Source of the DNA: CBDCUQ01 sp965222835
GTDB taxonomy: Bacteria; Pseudomonadota; Alphaproteobacteria; Rhizobiales; Hyphomicrobiaceae
DNA length: 64,000 nt
Direction of reading: 5' to 3'
Assembly: GCA_965222835.1 (NCBI GenBank)
Contig: CBDCUQ010000001.1
Span: forward strand, 62,001 to 126,000
This document shows, piece after piece, positions 25,814 to 37,057 of the stretch; positions within the stretch are counted from its first letter, which is position 1; every line of letters starts with the position of its first letter. The notes under the pieces are model-generated. The model was not told the origin of the DNA. It was given only the letters and a program-made list of their open reading frames with translations, and made no database searches. Made by a program: the position numbers and the translations under genes.

Positions 25814-27826
25814 ATGGCCCAATCCCAGAACGACCTCTTTTCGAGACTAAAGAACAAAATGAGTGAAAGAGCTGCGCGCCGCAAAGGCGGAGACGCGTCC
25901 GATCAATACACCGCCGCCCACATCGAGGTTCTTGAAGGACTGGAGCCGGTGCGCCGCCGCCCCGGCATGTACATCGGCGGCACGGACGAAAAAGCCTTGC
26001 ATCACCTCTTCGCTGAGGTGATCGACAACTGCATGGACGAGGCGGTGGCCGGGCACGCCACCTGGATCGACGTTCGCTTCGACGCAGACGGCTTTCTAAC
26101 TGTCTCCGACAACGGGCGCGGCATCCCTGTAGACGCGCACCCCAAGTACCCCAAGAAGAGCGCGCTTGAAGTCATCATGTGCACACTGCACGCGGGCGGC
26201 AAGTTTGACGGCAAGTCGTACAATACATCCGGCGGCCTGCACGGCGTCGGCGTGTCCGTCGTCAATGCGCTTTCGGAAACCTGCGAAGTCGAGGTGGCGC
26301 GCAGCCAACAGCTCTACCGAATGGTTTTTTCCCGTGGCAAGCCGCAAACCAAGCTTGAGAAACTCGGCTCCATCATGAACCGGCGCGGAACCAAAGTCCG
26401 CTTCCGGCCAGACGAAACGATCTTCGGCAAAGGCGCACGCTTCAAGCCCGCCCGCCTTTTCAAGATGGCGCGATCCAAAGCCTACCTGTTTGGTGGGGTC
26501 GAAATCCGATGGAGCTGCGATCCCTCCCTCATCAAGGATGACACTCCGGCAGAAGCCGTCTTCCACTTCCCTGGTGGACTTGAAGACTATTTGGCCTCCG
26601 AAATCGCGGGCCGGACCCGCGTCACCCCAACTGTGTTTGCCGGCTCTCTGGAAAAGGACGACAAACACGGAACGGTCGAATGGGCCGCCGCTTGGATCGC
26701 TGACGCAGACGGATTTTGCCGGTCCTACTGCAACACCATCCCGACAGCGGAGGGCGGTACCCACGAAAACGGATTTCGGGCGGCACTTTCAAAAGGGCTT
26801 CGCGAGTTTGGAGAACGCGTCGGCAACAAGAAAGCCGCGCAAATTAATGCCGACGACGTCATGAGCACGGCGGCCGCCATGTTGTCGGTCTTCATTCGCG
26901 AGCCCGAATTTCAAGGTCAAACCAAAGACAAACTCGCAACCGTCGAAGCAGGCCGTATCGTTGAAGCCGCCGTCAAGGATGCCTTCGACCATTGGCTAGC
27001 CGATAGCCCGCAACAAGGGAACAAACTTCTCGAATGGACCATCGAACAAGCCGACCAGCGACTGAAGCGGCGGCGTGAAAAGGAAATTTCGCGCCAATCC
27101 GCAACCCGAAAGCTGCGCCTTCCCGGTAAGCTCGCGGATTGCACGGTCCAGCAGGCGACAGACACGGAAATCTTCATCGTCGAAGGAGATTCAGCCGGTG
27201 GCTCAGCCAAGAGCGCCCGCAACCGCGAGACGCAAGCGGTTCTCCCGCTACGAGGAAAAATCTTGAACGTGGCCAATGCCTCGTCCGCCAAGCTCTCTCA
27301 AAACCAACTGCTATCCGACCTCATTCAGGCCCTGGGTGTCGGCACGGGGTCGAAATACCGTGACGACGATCTGCGTTACGAGCGGATCATCATCATGACT
27401 GACGCAGATGTGGACGGCGCACATATCGCATCTCTCCTCATCACATTCTTCTATCAGGAAATGCCCGAGCTTATCGAAAACGGACATCTCTATCTTGCCG
27501 TTCCCCCACTTTACCGCCTCAGCCACGGTGCCAAAACTGTCTATGCGTCCGACGAAAAGCATCGCGACGAACTCCTCAAAAAGGAATTCGCTGCCAATGC
27601 CAAAGTCGACGTGGGCCGATTCAAAGGCTTGGGCGAAATGAACGCACAACAGCTCAAAGAAACGACCATGGATCCCGCCGGTCGCACACTTCTCCGGGTC
27701 GAGATTGGAGAAGGCGAAAGAAACGCCCTAACGGCGACCGTCAATGCCTTGATGGGATCGAAGCCAGAGGCCCGCTTCCGCTTCATTCAGGAACATGCCG
27801 CGTTCGCCAAAGACTTGGACATCTAA
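25814..27826 (+). CDS. parE: DNA topoisomerase IV subunit B
   Basis: ATPase subunit of the type II topoisomerase that decatenates daughter chromosomes. The product of about 670 residues has a GHKL ATPase domain (EVIDNCMDEAVAG, SDNGRGIPVD, GGLHGVGVSVVNALS), a transducer domain and a TOPRIM domain (IVEGDSAGGSAK and IMTDADVDGAHI). It lacks the long insert typical of GyrB, and the sequence around LPLRGKILNV and YRDDDLRYERIIIMTDAD fits alphaproteobacterial ParE. The start at 25814 (MAQSQNDLFSRL) is preferred over several upstream in-frame starts. parC is not in the window. Confidence 0.93.
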   Translation: MAQSQNDLFSRLKNKMSERAARRKGGDASDQYTAAHIEVLEGLEPVRRRPGMYIGGTDEKALHHLFAEVIDNCMDEAVAGHATWIDVRFDADGFLTVSDNGRGIPVDAHPKYPKKSALEVIMCTLHAGGKFDGKSYNTSGGLHGVGVSVVNALSETCEVEVARSQQLYRMVFSRGKPQTKLEKLGSIMNRRGTKVRFRPDETIFGKGARFKPARLFKMARSKAYLFGGVEIRWSCDPSLIKDDTPAEAVFHFPGGLEDYLASEIAGRTRVTPTVFAGSLEKDDKHGTVEWAAAWIADADGFCRSYCNTIPTAEGGTHENGFRAALSKGLREFGERVGNKKAAQINADDVMSTAAAMLSVFIREPEFQGQTKDKLATVEAGRIVEAAVKDAFDHWLADSPQQGNKLLEWTIEQADQRLKRRREKEISRQSATRKLRLPGKLADCTVQQATDTEIFIVEGDSAGGSAKSARNRETQAVLPLRGKILNVANASSAKLSQNQLLSDLIQALGVGTGSKYRDDDLRYERIIIMTDADVDGAHIASLLITFFYQEMPELIENGHLYLAVPPLYRLSHGAKTVYASDEKHRDELLKKEFAANAKVDVGRFKGLGEMNAQQLKETTMDPAGRTLLRVEIGEGERNALTATVNALMGSKPEARFRFIQEHAAFAKDLDI

Positions 27827-28060
27827 GCCGAACGAGCATCGTAAATTGCTGCGCTGCAACGCAGGCAATCCCCATCAATAGCGTACAATCCACGACTGCA
27901 ATCCGCACCTCTCGCAGTCCTCATGATATGAGGTTGGGCGTCGATCGCGCTTAAATGGGAAAGCCGCGGACATACCGTCAGGAACGGACCCGATGCCTCG
28001 CGCCCGCTCTCCTCAAAGATCGACAAAGTAAGGGAAGAAAAACCAAGGGAAGGGCAGAAG

Positions 28061-28735
28061 ATGAATATCAAGGCACTCGCGGCCGAGCTGATCGGCACCT
28101 TCATGTTGATGTCATCAGTGCTTGGCGCAGCGTTCTATTCGTTTGGAGCTCCATCCGGTGCAGCCGGCATACTTGGCGTCGCGTTTTCAATCGGCCTTAC
28201 CGTCATGGTGCTCGCCAGATCCATAGGCCACATCTCAGGCGGACACTACAACCCTGCTGTGACGGTCGGGCTTGTCGCTGGCGGCCGCTTCGATACCGGT
28301 AGCGCCATAGGCTACATCGCCGCTCAATGCCTCGGCGCATTGCTCGCTTGCTTGGTCTTCACCTTCGTCGGAAACGCTCCCGACAACTTTGCCGCCAACG
28401 GCTACGGCAACCTGTCGATGTTGGGATCAAGCCTATCGTCCGTGTTTATTCTTGAGACCGTTCTGACGGCGTTCTTCTTGATCGTAATTATGGGCGCAAC
28501 ACGCAAGAATTCACCGGCGGGTTTTGCACCACTCGCCATCGGCATGACACTCACAGCCATCCACATCATGGCCATCCCGGTCTCGAATGCATCCGTGAAC
28601 CCAGCGCGCAGTTTGGGCTCGGCGATATTTGCCGGCGGCGAGGCCATGCAGCAGGTGTGGGTATTCTGGATCGCGCCCATACTCGGTGCAGTAATCGGCG
28701 CCGTCCTTTACAATTGGATGGACGACGAAGGCTAA
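28061..28735 (+). CDS. aqpZ: Aquaporin (AqpZ-type water channel)
   Basis: Six-helix inner-membrane water channel of 224 residues. The two NPA motifs are at 64-66 (GGHYNPAVTVG) and 180-182 (SVNPARSLGSA). Histidine 168 and arginine 183 occupy the selectivity-filter positions characteristic of water-specific channels rather than glycerol facilitators. GGAAGGGCAGAAG lies before the ATG. It stands alone, 234 bases after parE, and is followed by a strong terminator. Confidence 0.93.
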   Translation: MNIKALAAELIGTFMLMSSVLGAAFYSFGAPSGAAGILGVAFSIGLTVMVLARSIGHISGGHYNPAVTVGLVAGGRFDTGSAIGYIAAQCLGALLACLVFTFVGNAPDNFAANGYGNLSMLGSSLSSVFILETVLTAFFLIVIMGATRKNSPAGFAPLAIGMTLTAIHIMAIPVSNASVNPARSLGSAIFAGGEAMQQVWVFWIAPILGAVIGAVLYNWMDDEG

Positions 28736-28763
28736 CCCCATTGCACGGCTTGTTACGAAATAA

Positions 28764-28795
28764 GGGGCGGCCTTCATTGGCCGCCCCTCAATTTC
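28764..28795 (+). terminator. Intrinsic-type terminator after aqpZ
   Basis: GGGGCGGCC (28764-28772) pairs perfectly with GGCCGCCCC (28779-28787), loop TTCATT, followed by TCAATTT. It lies 28 bases after the aqpZ stop. Confidence 0.8.
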
Positions 28796-29063
28796 CTGAG
28801 GCTTTTGGGACACCGCGACCAAACGGCCACACGGAAAATCCCTGCCTTTCCTTGATTTTACAGCGAATATGTGTGAGGAAGCTCGCGGCTCGAGCGCAGG
28901 GGATCAAGTTCTTTAGACCCTTTTCGAGCCCATCCCGATTTCCTGTTTGGCCCTTTGCGGCGCCCCCTGCGCTCCGTCGACCGATGATCCCGCCCACGCT
29001 GCGAAATGGCGAAATAGGGCGCGAATGGTCTTGGTCCGTTGAACGGAAACGGAGACGTTATTT

Positions 29064-30677
<1,614 letters not shown>

Positions 30678-30745
30678 GCTCTTTCCGGTTAAACTGAAAT
30701 CACCTGAACATCCACTCCGCATCCGCAGATGCGTCCCGATCCCAT

Positions 30746-31411
30746 TCAGGGATAGAGACGTGTCTTGGTCCAATGTTCCGAATTTTCCGTCCGCCTGAAT
30801 TGAATACGGTCGTGCAGCCGGTGCGGACGGCTGTGCCAAAACTCAATCTCCGTGGGTGTGAGGCGATAGCCCGACCAATGCTCGGGGCGTTGCACTTCGG
30901 AAATTCCAAGTTTCGCGGTGAACACCGCCACGGCCTTCTCAAGGGCAAACCGGCTTTCAAGCGGCTCCGATTGTTTTGACGCCCAGGCACCAATGCGAGC
31001 CAACCGATCGCGCGTGGCGAAATATGCATTCGCCTCCTCATCTGTGACCGGCGCAACCGTTCCCCTGATCCGGACTTGCCGGCCCAGACTTTTCCAGTGA
31101 AAGAGAAGCGCCGCCTTGGGCTCGGCCGAAAGCTCCTGACCCTTGGCGCTGCCGAGATTGGTATAAAACACGAACCCGCGGTCCGCATGGCCGGACGCAT
31201 CCAGCCCCTTGAGCAACACCATCCGCACATTCGGAATGCCATCGAGACCGGTGGTTGCGAGAGCCATTGCATTTGGATCGTTCGGCTCGGACTTGCTTGC
31301 CTCAGCGAACCAGCCCTCAAAGAGAAGGAACGGCTCGACAGCATGCGTGAAATCCGTCTCGCGAGAACCCACGGGCGCAGAGCCCTGACCGCCCTTCTTG
31401 TCCATGGCCAT
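30746..31411 (-). CDS. pdxH: Pyridoxine/pyridoxamine 5'-phosphate oxidase
   Basis: FMN enzyme that oxidises pyridoxine or pyridoxamine 5'-phosphate to PLP. The 221-residue product has MALATTGLDGIPNVRMVLLKG, GFVFYTNLGSAKG, LLFHWKSLGRQVRIRG and EFWHSRPHRLHDR, and ends in WTKTRLYP, the hallmark C-terminus. The ATG at 31411 has AAAGGTG upstream. It converges on the helicase gene. Confidence 0.96.
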   Translation of the reverse strand: MAMDKKGGQGSAPVGSRETDFTHAVEPFLLFEGWFAEASKSEPNDPNAMALATTGLDGIPNVRMVLLKGLDASGHADRGFVFYTNLGSAKGQELSAEPKAALLFHWKSLGRQVRIRGTVAPVTDEEANAYFATRDRLARIGAWASKQSEPLESRFALEKAVAVFTAKLGISEVQRPEHWSGYRLTPTEIEFWHSRPHRLHDRIQFRRTENSEHWTKTRLYP

Positions 31412-31553
31412 CGTGCACCTTTGTTTTCCCCAGCGTTGCAATCAAAAAACGAGACAGGCGTTTAGGTCCTTTTAATGCTTTTCCTTGAAGGTTGATACGG
31501 TGATCCGTCAGATTGCGGATCGCACATGTTGATTATCTGTCGAGTGAAGCGTC

Positions 31554-32027
31554 ATGAGTTCCCTGTCGTCTACGTTGCCGCGCATATCGGCTACCGTCGC
31601 CAGCCTGAGTTTTTTGGGCCTTCTGGCGTTCAATTCCCACCCAGCAAGTGCCGATGACACCAAACCGGAAGGTGCGTTTCCACCGTCCGCGACGGACTGC
31701 CATTGCCCCGAAGCCTCCGGAAAGTCGCAGAAGCCCAAATTCGCCGGGCTACCGGGTGCCCGACAGCCACTCGATGAGAGCGACGAGATCGCAACACTGA
31801 TTGGAATCCAAAGGGCACTTGGCACAGCCGCAGACGGTGCGACGTACATTTGGCATCGGCACAACGGCCGCGTATCGAGCGTGATCCAGCCGACAAGCAC
31901 ATTTCGGAACGGATCCGGCACCCTCTGCCGGCATATTGTCCTAATGCTCACGGCAGGCCACAAAACACGTAAAATGGAAGGCACGGTATGCCGTCAAAAG
32001 GACGGCCGATGGCAATTCGACGGCTGA
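31554..32027 (+). CDS. Exported protein, RT0821/Lpp0805-like surface antigen family
   Basis: A 157-residue exported protein. A long signal peptide (about 1-33, SLSFLGLLAFNSHPASA) is followed by a low-complexity stretch and a C-terminal domain with LGTAADGATYIWHRHNGRVS, QPTSTFRNGSGTLCRH and EGTVCRQKDGRWQFDG. The paired cysteines and the GxWxxxG ending match a family of small surface proteins described as RT0821/Lpp0805-like in alphaproteobacteria. The role is not known. The leader holds a small hairpin, GATCCG (31502-31507) with CGGATC (31516-31521). It has no obvious operon partner. Confidence 0.75.
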   Translation: MSSLSSTLPRISATVASLSFLGLLAFNSHPASADDTKPEGAFPPSATDCHCPEASGKSQKPKFAGLPGARQPLDESDEIATLIGIQRALGTAADGATYIWHRHNGRVSSVIQPTSTFRNGSGTLCRHIVLMLTAGHKTRKMEGTVCRQKDGRWQFDG

Positions 32028-32222
32028 CAAGGATTCCTGCCTAACCCGGTGTCGGGGCACACATTTTCAGCATTGAACCGTCGCATTTGGAAGAAGCGGC
32101 AAGCGCCCGGCGAAAAGGGCGCAGGTTGCCGCACCCTGGGGGCCAACTGACCATCTGGACCGGCGAGGGCTTTTGTGTAGGATGCCGCCCAATTCCTCAC
32201 GAGATGAAGGACTTACCGGCCG

Positions 32223-33071
32223 ATGGCGGATCAGAACGCAAGCGCAGGGACAATTTCGGGCAACCTCATGGCCGGAAAGCGCGGCCTCATTATGGGGCTG
32301 GCCAACAACCGTTCGTTAGCCTGGGGAATTGCCAAGGCTCTGGCGGCCCAGGGCGCTGACCTTGCCGTCACCTACCAAGGTGAAGCCTTGCGCAAACGGG
32401 TTGAGCCCCTCGCATCGGAACTGGGATCTTCACTCGTCCTGCACTGTGACGTGACCGACAACGCCTCGGTCGACACCCTATTTACCGAACTGGAGCGCAC
32501 CTGGGGCCGACTCGATTTTCTCGTCCATGCCATCGCCTTTTCCGACAAGAACGAACTCGACGGACGCTACGTCGACACCAGCGAGGACAACTTCAACCAG
32601 ACCATGCTGGTGTCGTGCTATTCGCTCACGGCTCTGGCCCGGCGCGCCGAAAAGTTGATGACCGACGGCGGCTCTATCGTCACGCTAACATACTACGGCG
32701 CAGAGAAAGTCATGCCTCATTACAATGTCATGGGTGTAGCCAAGGCGGCGTTAGAGGCGAGCGTACGTTATCTCGCCGCCGATCTGGGCAAGGGCGGAAT
32801 TCGCGTTAACGCGGTCTCAGCTGGCCCCATCAAAACACTCGCCGCTTCGGGCATTTCCGACTTTCGCTACATTTTGAAATGGAACGAGTACAACTCAGCA
32901 CTGAGGCGTACCGTAACGATTGAGGACGTCGGTGGCGCCGCCCTCTACCTCCTGTCCGATCTCTCGCGCGGTGTAACCGGTGAGGTGCACCACGTCGACA
33001 GCGGTTACCATATCCAGGGCATGAAGAACGAGGATGCCCCGGACATCTCCGTGGTGAAGACCGAATCCTAA
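32223..33071 (+). CDS. fabI: Enoyl-[acyl-carrier-protein] reductase (NADH), copy 1
   Basis: Reduces trans-2-enoyl-ACP in the last step of fatty-acid elongation. The 282-residue short-chain dehydrogenase has the FabI-type cofactor site GLANNRSLAWGIAKAL and the catalytic pair in YYGAEKVMPHYNVMGVAKA (Tyr-x6-Lys). HAIAFSDKNELDGRYVDTS matches the substrate region. It begins MADQNASAGTISGNLMAGKRG with a longer N-terminus than E. coli FabI. It is separate from the fab operon, which has its own fabI at 41943-42806, and is followed after about 70 bases by a histidine phosphatase gene. Confidence 0.94.
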   Translation: MADQNASAGTISGNLMAGKRGLIMGLANNRSLAWGIAKALAAQGADLAVTYQGEALRKRVEPLASELGSSLVLHCDVTDNASVDTLFTELERTWGRLDFLVHAIAFSDKNELDGRYVDTSEDNFNQTMLVSCYSLTALARRAEKLMTDGGSIVTLTYYGAEKVMPHYNVMGVAKAALEASVRYLAADLGKGGIRVNAVSAGPIKTLAASGISDFRYILKWNEYNSALRRTVTIEDVGGAALYLLSDLSRGVTGEVHHVDSGYHIQGMKNEDAPDISVVKTES

Positions 33072-33144
33072 GAGGCTCTTACCGCCATACCGCGTAGGGC
33101 AACTCTCGTGACACGCATCTAGGCTCACGCCCGCAGGCCCAACC

Positions 33145-33732
33145 ATGCACGATGGCGTTACATTCTATGTTGTCCGCCACGGCGAGACAGACTGGAATGC
33201 CGAACGCCGCTATCTGGGCCAAGTCGACAACCCGCTCAACACCAAGGGCCGCGCCCAGTCCAAACGAAATGGTGCCGCGCTCCGCGCATTGCTGCCCCAA
33301 ATCGCAAACGCCACCTTTGTCGCAAGCCCGCTGAAGCGAGCACGCGAAACCATGGAGATCGTTCGCGCCGAACTCGGATTGCCCCTCGAAAACTATCGAA
33401 CCGACGAGCTACTCAAAGAGCTGAACTACGGGCACTGGGAAGGCAAGTTGCAGTCGGACCTGCCGCGGCTCGATGCGGATGGCGTCAGAGAGCGGGCCCG
33501 CGATCCCTATCGCTGGCGCCCCGATGGCGGCGAAAGTTACGCCGATCTCATGGAACGAACGCTGAAATGGTTGAAAAGCGTCGAACATGACACCGTTGTC
33601 GTTGCCCACGGCGGCACCATGCGCACGCTCTCAGCCCACCTCCTTGGCCTGGATGTAAACCGCATCCCCATCCTCGATGCGCCCCAGGACAAGGTCATGG
33701 TTTTAAGCGCCGGCAAGTTGACGTGGCTGTGA
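33145..33732 (+). CDS. Histidine phosphatase family protein (phosphoglycerate mutase-like)
   Basis: A 195-residue member of the branch 1 histidine phosphatases. VVRHGETDWNAERRYLGQ holds the phosphorylated histidine (RHG motif); LKRARETMEI supplies the second arginine, ELNYGHWEGKL the acid, and VVAHGGTMRTL the second histidine. It could be a cofactor-dependent mutase or a broad phosphatase; the family does not allow a choice from sequence. It lies directly downstream of fabI copy 1 on the same strand and may share its transcript. Confidence 0.9.
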   Translation: MHDGVTFYVVRHGETDWNAERRYLGQVDNPLNTKGRAQSKRNGAALRALLPQIANATFVASPLKRARETMEIVRAELGLPLENYRTDELLKELNYGHWEGKLQSDLPRLDADGVRERARDPYRWRPDGGESYADLMERTLKWLKSVEHDTVVVAHGGTMRTLSAHLLGLDVNRIPILDAPQDKVMVLSAGKLTWL

Positions 33733-33765
33733 AACCACCGGGAATTGGCCACAAGACAAACCAAG

Positions 33766-34272
33766 TCAGCTCAACCCGAAGCCGGTAAGTGACGCAGCCC
33801 CGGTCTGCTTGATCATCTCCAGGATTTCGTGAAACTCGGACGGTCCTTCGAACACGTCCATTCCGAGCGTCGATTTGGCGAGGTACAGCGCAAAAAGCAT
33901 GAGCGCGGACAAGAGAACAAGACCAGCCAAGGCTAGGATCAGATACACCACGTATATGCGCGACAGACTAAGTTGCCCCTCTTGGTGAAGTCGCGCGAGA
34001 TCGCGGCGTTCTTTTCCGAACAGAAGCGTCACATAGTATCGCCGACCCAAGAACGGAATACTGACCCGCCAGTCAATCCAATGCCGGGACGGTGGTGGCG
34101 CCAATGCGCTGCTCAGGCATTCAAGCTGCGCGGCCGAAAAGGTCTGCCGAACATGCTCTGGGATAACCGCCATCGCACGATCAAATGTGGGGTGCCGAGC
34201 GACAGGAGACGCGCAGACTTCACGTGTCGCGACGCTCTTCCAGACGGGTTGGAACAAAGCTGTTGTTTGCAT
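33766..34272 (-). CDS. Conserved hypothetical membrane protein
   Basis: A 168-residue protein with a cytoplasmic-looking N-terminal half including HPTFDRAMAVIPEHV and HWIDWRVSIPFLGRRYYVTLLFGKERRD, then one strong transmembrane segment (about 111-134, VYLILALAGLVLLSALMLFALYL) and a short C-terminus. The IDWR...YYVTLLFGxERR pattern resembles uncharacterised bacterial proteins I have seen, without known function. The reading frame has no strong ribosome site, so the exact start is uncertain. It converges on the phosphatase gene. Confidence 0.6.
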   Translation of the reverse strand: MQTTALFQPVWKSVATREVCASPVARHPTFDRAMAVIPEHVRQTFSAAQLECLSSALAPPPSRHWIDWRVSIPFLGRRYYVTLLFGKERRDLARLHQEGQLSLSRIYVVYLILALAGLVLLSALMLFALYLAKSTLGMDVFEGPSEFHEILEMIKQTGAASLTGFGLS

Positions 34273-34513
34273 TTGGCGCCCAGAACAACTGCGCGAGAGA
34301 TAAAACTTTAAGTTGTATTCAACTTAGAGCACACATTCGTTGCCAATTCCCTCACAACATCGGCCGGCAATTTCCTCAAAATCGAAGGACGTCCGACACA
34401 GCAAATATTTACATGTAAAATCAATTGGTTATGAGCACGAAAGCCACTACGCATCAGACCCCGTCATAGACCGAAATGACAGATCGGGTCACACAACCTA
34501 AACGTGCCCTCGA

Positions 34514-35293
34514 TCAGCTTTCGGTCCGTGTGGCAAGCCCCCTCAATGTGCTGATCAAATCCGTAGGCATCGGGAAGACAATTGTATTGCTCCGCTCGCC
34601 AGCAATCGTGGTGAGCGCACCGAGATATCTGAGCTGCATTGATTCTGGCTGCTTAGCGAGAATTTGCCCGGCTTGCATGAGCTTCTCCGCAGCCTGAAGC
34701 TCGCCTTCAGCGTCGATCACTTTCGCACGCCGCAAGCGCTCCGCCTCCGCCTGCTTAGCGATCGCACGGATCATCGTTTCATCGAGATCGATATGCTTCA
34801 GTTCCACGTTCGAGACTTTGATGCCCCAGGCATCCGTCTGCTCGTCGAGAATCTTCTGGACATCCATGTTGATCTTGTCTCGCTCAGCCAGCATTTGGTC
34901 GAGATCGTGCTGCCCGACAATCGAACGTAGCGTCGTTTGCGCAAGTTGGCTGGTTGCCTGGTTGAAGTCTTCGACCTGGATAATTGCCTTGTTTGGATCG
35001 ATGACGCGGAAATAGACAACCGCATTGACCTTCACCGAAACGTTGTCACGAGAAATGACGTCTTGCGGGGGCACATCGAAGACCCGGATTCTGAGATCGA
35101 CGCGCTCCATCTGTTGCACAACAGGAATAATGATGATCAGGCCCGGCCCCTTAACTTTCCAGAAGCGCCCGAGCATGAACACAACGCCCCGTTCGTACTC
35201 ACGCAGAATGCGTATCGAGGCGAAGGCCAACAGCAGCAGAATGATAAGCGGGAAAGAGCTTGATATAAGCGTATATATGAGGTTGTCGATCAT
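34514..35293 (-). CDS. Slipin / stomatin-like SPFH protein
   Basis: A 259-residue SPFH (band 7) protein: an N-terminal hairpin or transmembrane segment (about 13-27, SFPLIILLLLAFASI), REYERGVVFMLGRF, VPPQDVISRDNVSVKVNAVVYFRV, and a coiled C-terminal region (EAERLRRAKVIDAEGELQAAEKL). Such proteins form oligomeric membrane scaffolds. Its ATG overlaps the stop of the upstream NfeD gene by ATGA, the classical nfeD-slipin operon, in which the NfeD protease cuts the slipin C-terminus in archaea. The end, IVFPMPTDLISTL, matches the family. Confidence 0.93.
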   Translation of the reverse strand: MIDNLIYTLISSSFPLIILLLLAFASIRILREYERGVVFMLGRFWKVKGPGLIIIIPVVQQMERVDLRIRVFDVPPQDVISRDNVSVKVNAVVYFRVIDPNKAIIQVEDFNQATSQLAQTTLRSIVGQHDLDQMLAERDKINMDVQKILDEQTDAWGIKVSNVELKHIDLDETMIRAIAKQAEAERLRRAKVIDAEGELQAAEKLMQAGQILAKQPESMQLRYLGALTTIAGERSNTIVFPMPTDLISTLRGLATRTES

Positions 35294-36720
35294 GATGACG
35301 TCCTTTCGCGAATGGGCTCAACTTCGAGCGTCAGCCCATCAAGGCCGACGACGCGGATCTTGTCACCGGGCTTAAGCTCCCCGTCCCCGCGAGCGCCCCA
35401 AAGCTCTCCGTGGACGCGGATACGACCCATCCCCTCATTCCACTGCTTGACCGTCCCCTTGGCCCCAATGAGGTCCTCAGTCCCGGTAATGACCGAGCGA
35501 TACCGCGCCTTTATGGCAAGCCCCAAAACGCCAGCCAAAAGAACACCGGTCGTAACGGCTGCGCCGATGGCAACGGGCCAACCGACCCCGAACTCGATGT
35601 CGGCACCGGCCGGATCGAATAAGAACAGTGCCCCCGCAATAAACGCCACGCTGCCACCGATCCCGAGGATGCCAAAGCCAGGCGCGAAGGCCTCCGCCAG
35701 CATTAGCGCAATACCAAGCAGGATAAGGCCGAGGCCGGCATAGCTCACTGGCAGCGTCGACAAGGCCGCAAGCGCGACCAACAATGCGATGGCTCCTATC
35801 ACACCAGGACCAGCCAATCCCGGCGTCCAGAACTCGAAAATAATCCCATAGATGCCAATCACCAGCAGAATGAACGCCACATTGGGATCGGTTACTGCAG
35901 TTATAAAGCGAGTCCGCCAATCCGGCTCCAACTGAACCACCGGCTTACCGCTGGTGGCGAGCAAACGTTCTCCTGCCGGCGTCTTGATCGTGCGGCCGTG
36001 CACTTGGCGCAATAGATCATCGACATCCGCGGCCAGATAGTCGACCACCTTCTCCGACAGCGCGGCACTGCTGGTCAACGTCGCCGCGTCGCGAACTGCT
36101 TTTTCTGCCCATTCCTTGTTGCGCCCTCTCAATTCGGCCAGGCTCGTTATGAACGCCACGGCATCATTGAGCACCTTTCGGTCCGAAGCAGTTTCCCCCT
36201 CCTTCTTTCCGGACGTTTCCTTGTCGCCGTCCTGCGGCTTTTGCGGGGTTGGCGCACCGGGCAAGCCGGGAACGCTAAGTGGAATCGGTGTCGCGGCCCC
36301 CAAGTGCGTACCGGGAGCCATTGCCGAAATGTGTGCGGAATAAGCGATGTAGGTCCCGGCACTCGCCGCCCGCGCCCCACTCGGCGCAACATAGACCGCG
36401 ACAGGCACGGGAGAAGAAAGAATGGACTTTATGATTTCGCGCGTAGAGGAGACGAGCCCACCAGGCGTATCCAACCGTAAAACCAGCAGTTCGCTGTTCT
36501 TCTCGCGAGCCGCCTCAAGCGCCCGTTCGATCTGATGACTCGTGCCGACACCTATTGCCCCATCAACGTCAACAAGGAGAACCGGACGGATCTCGGCATT
36601 GGGTACAGTTTGTGTCGTACCGGCCCCCGGCATCGCGCCCAATAGGCCAAGACTAAGCAACGCAATGAGAAACCCCTGAACAAGGGAGCGCTTTGCATTC
36701 TTATCGGAACCGACAGACAC
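35290..36720 (-). CDS. NfeD-type membrane serine protease (ClpP-class with NfeD domain)
   Basis: Long-form NfeD (about 476 residues): a signal segment (about 13-32), a ClpP-like serine protease domain with LVLRLDTPGGLVSSTREI and the nucleophile region PSGARAASAGTYIA, four to five transmembrane helices (about 280-390) and a C-terminal soluble OB-fold NfeD domain (about 410-470, GAKGTVKQWNEGMGRIRVHGELW). A Pro/Gly-rich insert with KPQDGDKETSGKKEGE lies after the active-site strand. The start is placed at GTG 36720, since the signal sequence follows; GTG 36729 is close. It is the first gene of the nfeD-slipin operon. Confidence 0.9.
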   Translation of the reverse strand: MSVGSDKNAKRSLVQGFLIALLSLGLLGAMPGAGTTQTVPNAEIRPVLLVDVDGAIGVGTSHQIERALEAAREKNSELLVLRLDTPGGLVSSTREIIKSILSSPVPVAVYVAPSGARAASAGTYIAYSAHISAMAPGTHLGAATPIPLSVPGLPGAPTPQKPQDGDKETSGKKEGETASDRKVLNDAVAFITSLAELRGRNKEWAEKAVRDAATLTSSAALSEKVVDYLAADVDDLLRQVHGRTIKTPAGERLLATSGKPVVQLEPDWRTRFITAVTDPNVAFILLVIGIYGIIFEFWTPGLAGPGVIGAIALLVALAALSTLPVSYAGLGLILLGIALMLAEAFAPGFGILGIGGSVAFIAGALFLFDPAGADIEFGVGWPVAIGAAVTTGVLLAGVLGLAIKARYRSVITGTEDLIGAKGTVKQWNEGMGRIRVHGELWGARGDGELKPGDKIRVVGLDGLTLEVEPIRERTSS

Positions 36721-37057
36721 GGCGATCACCTGCTGGTGCTTTGAGTCATGCGAATACTGAGACGCCGCCCAGTCCTGCCGGGCGAGATACTGACCGAGAA
36801 TAGAATAGCCGCTCGCCCGGACAGATCTTTGACAATACACAATCCGTAGCCGCCACCAAGATGAACCGCAACAAGAGCCGCCCCAAGAGACTTGAGTTCA
36901 CGGCCACATGATTGCGTCGCATTTCGGGACATTGGCCATAATGGCGGCCGCACATCCGCACCGCCACACAAAAGAAGATGGAGCAACACAAAAAACGCCG
37001 GCAGCCGGATCACGTCCGGCCACCGGCCCATTCCGCTTCAGTTAGCAGGCGGTGGCC
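36721..37057. other. Spacer upstream of nfeD
   Basis: About 340 bases between the nfeD start and the end of the lipoprotein gene. Several short frames exist but none has a ribosome site with a recognisable domain. It should contain the nfeD promoter; no clear element was seen. Confidence 0.35.
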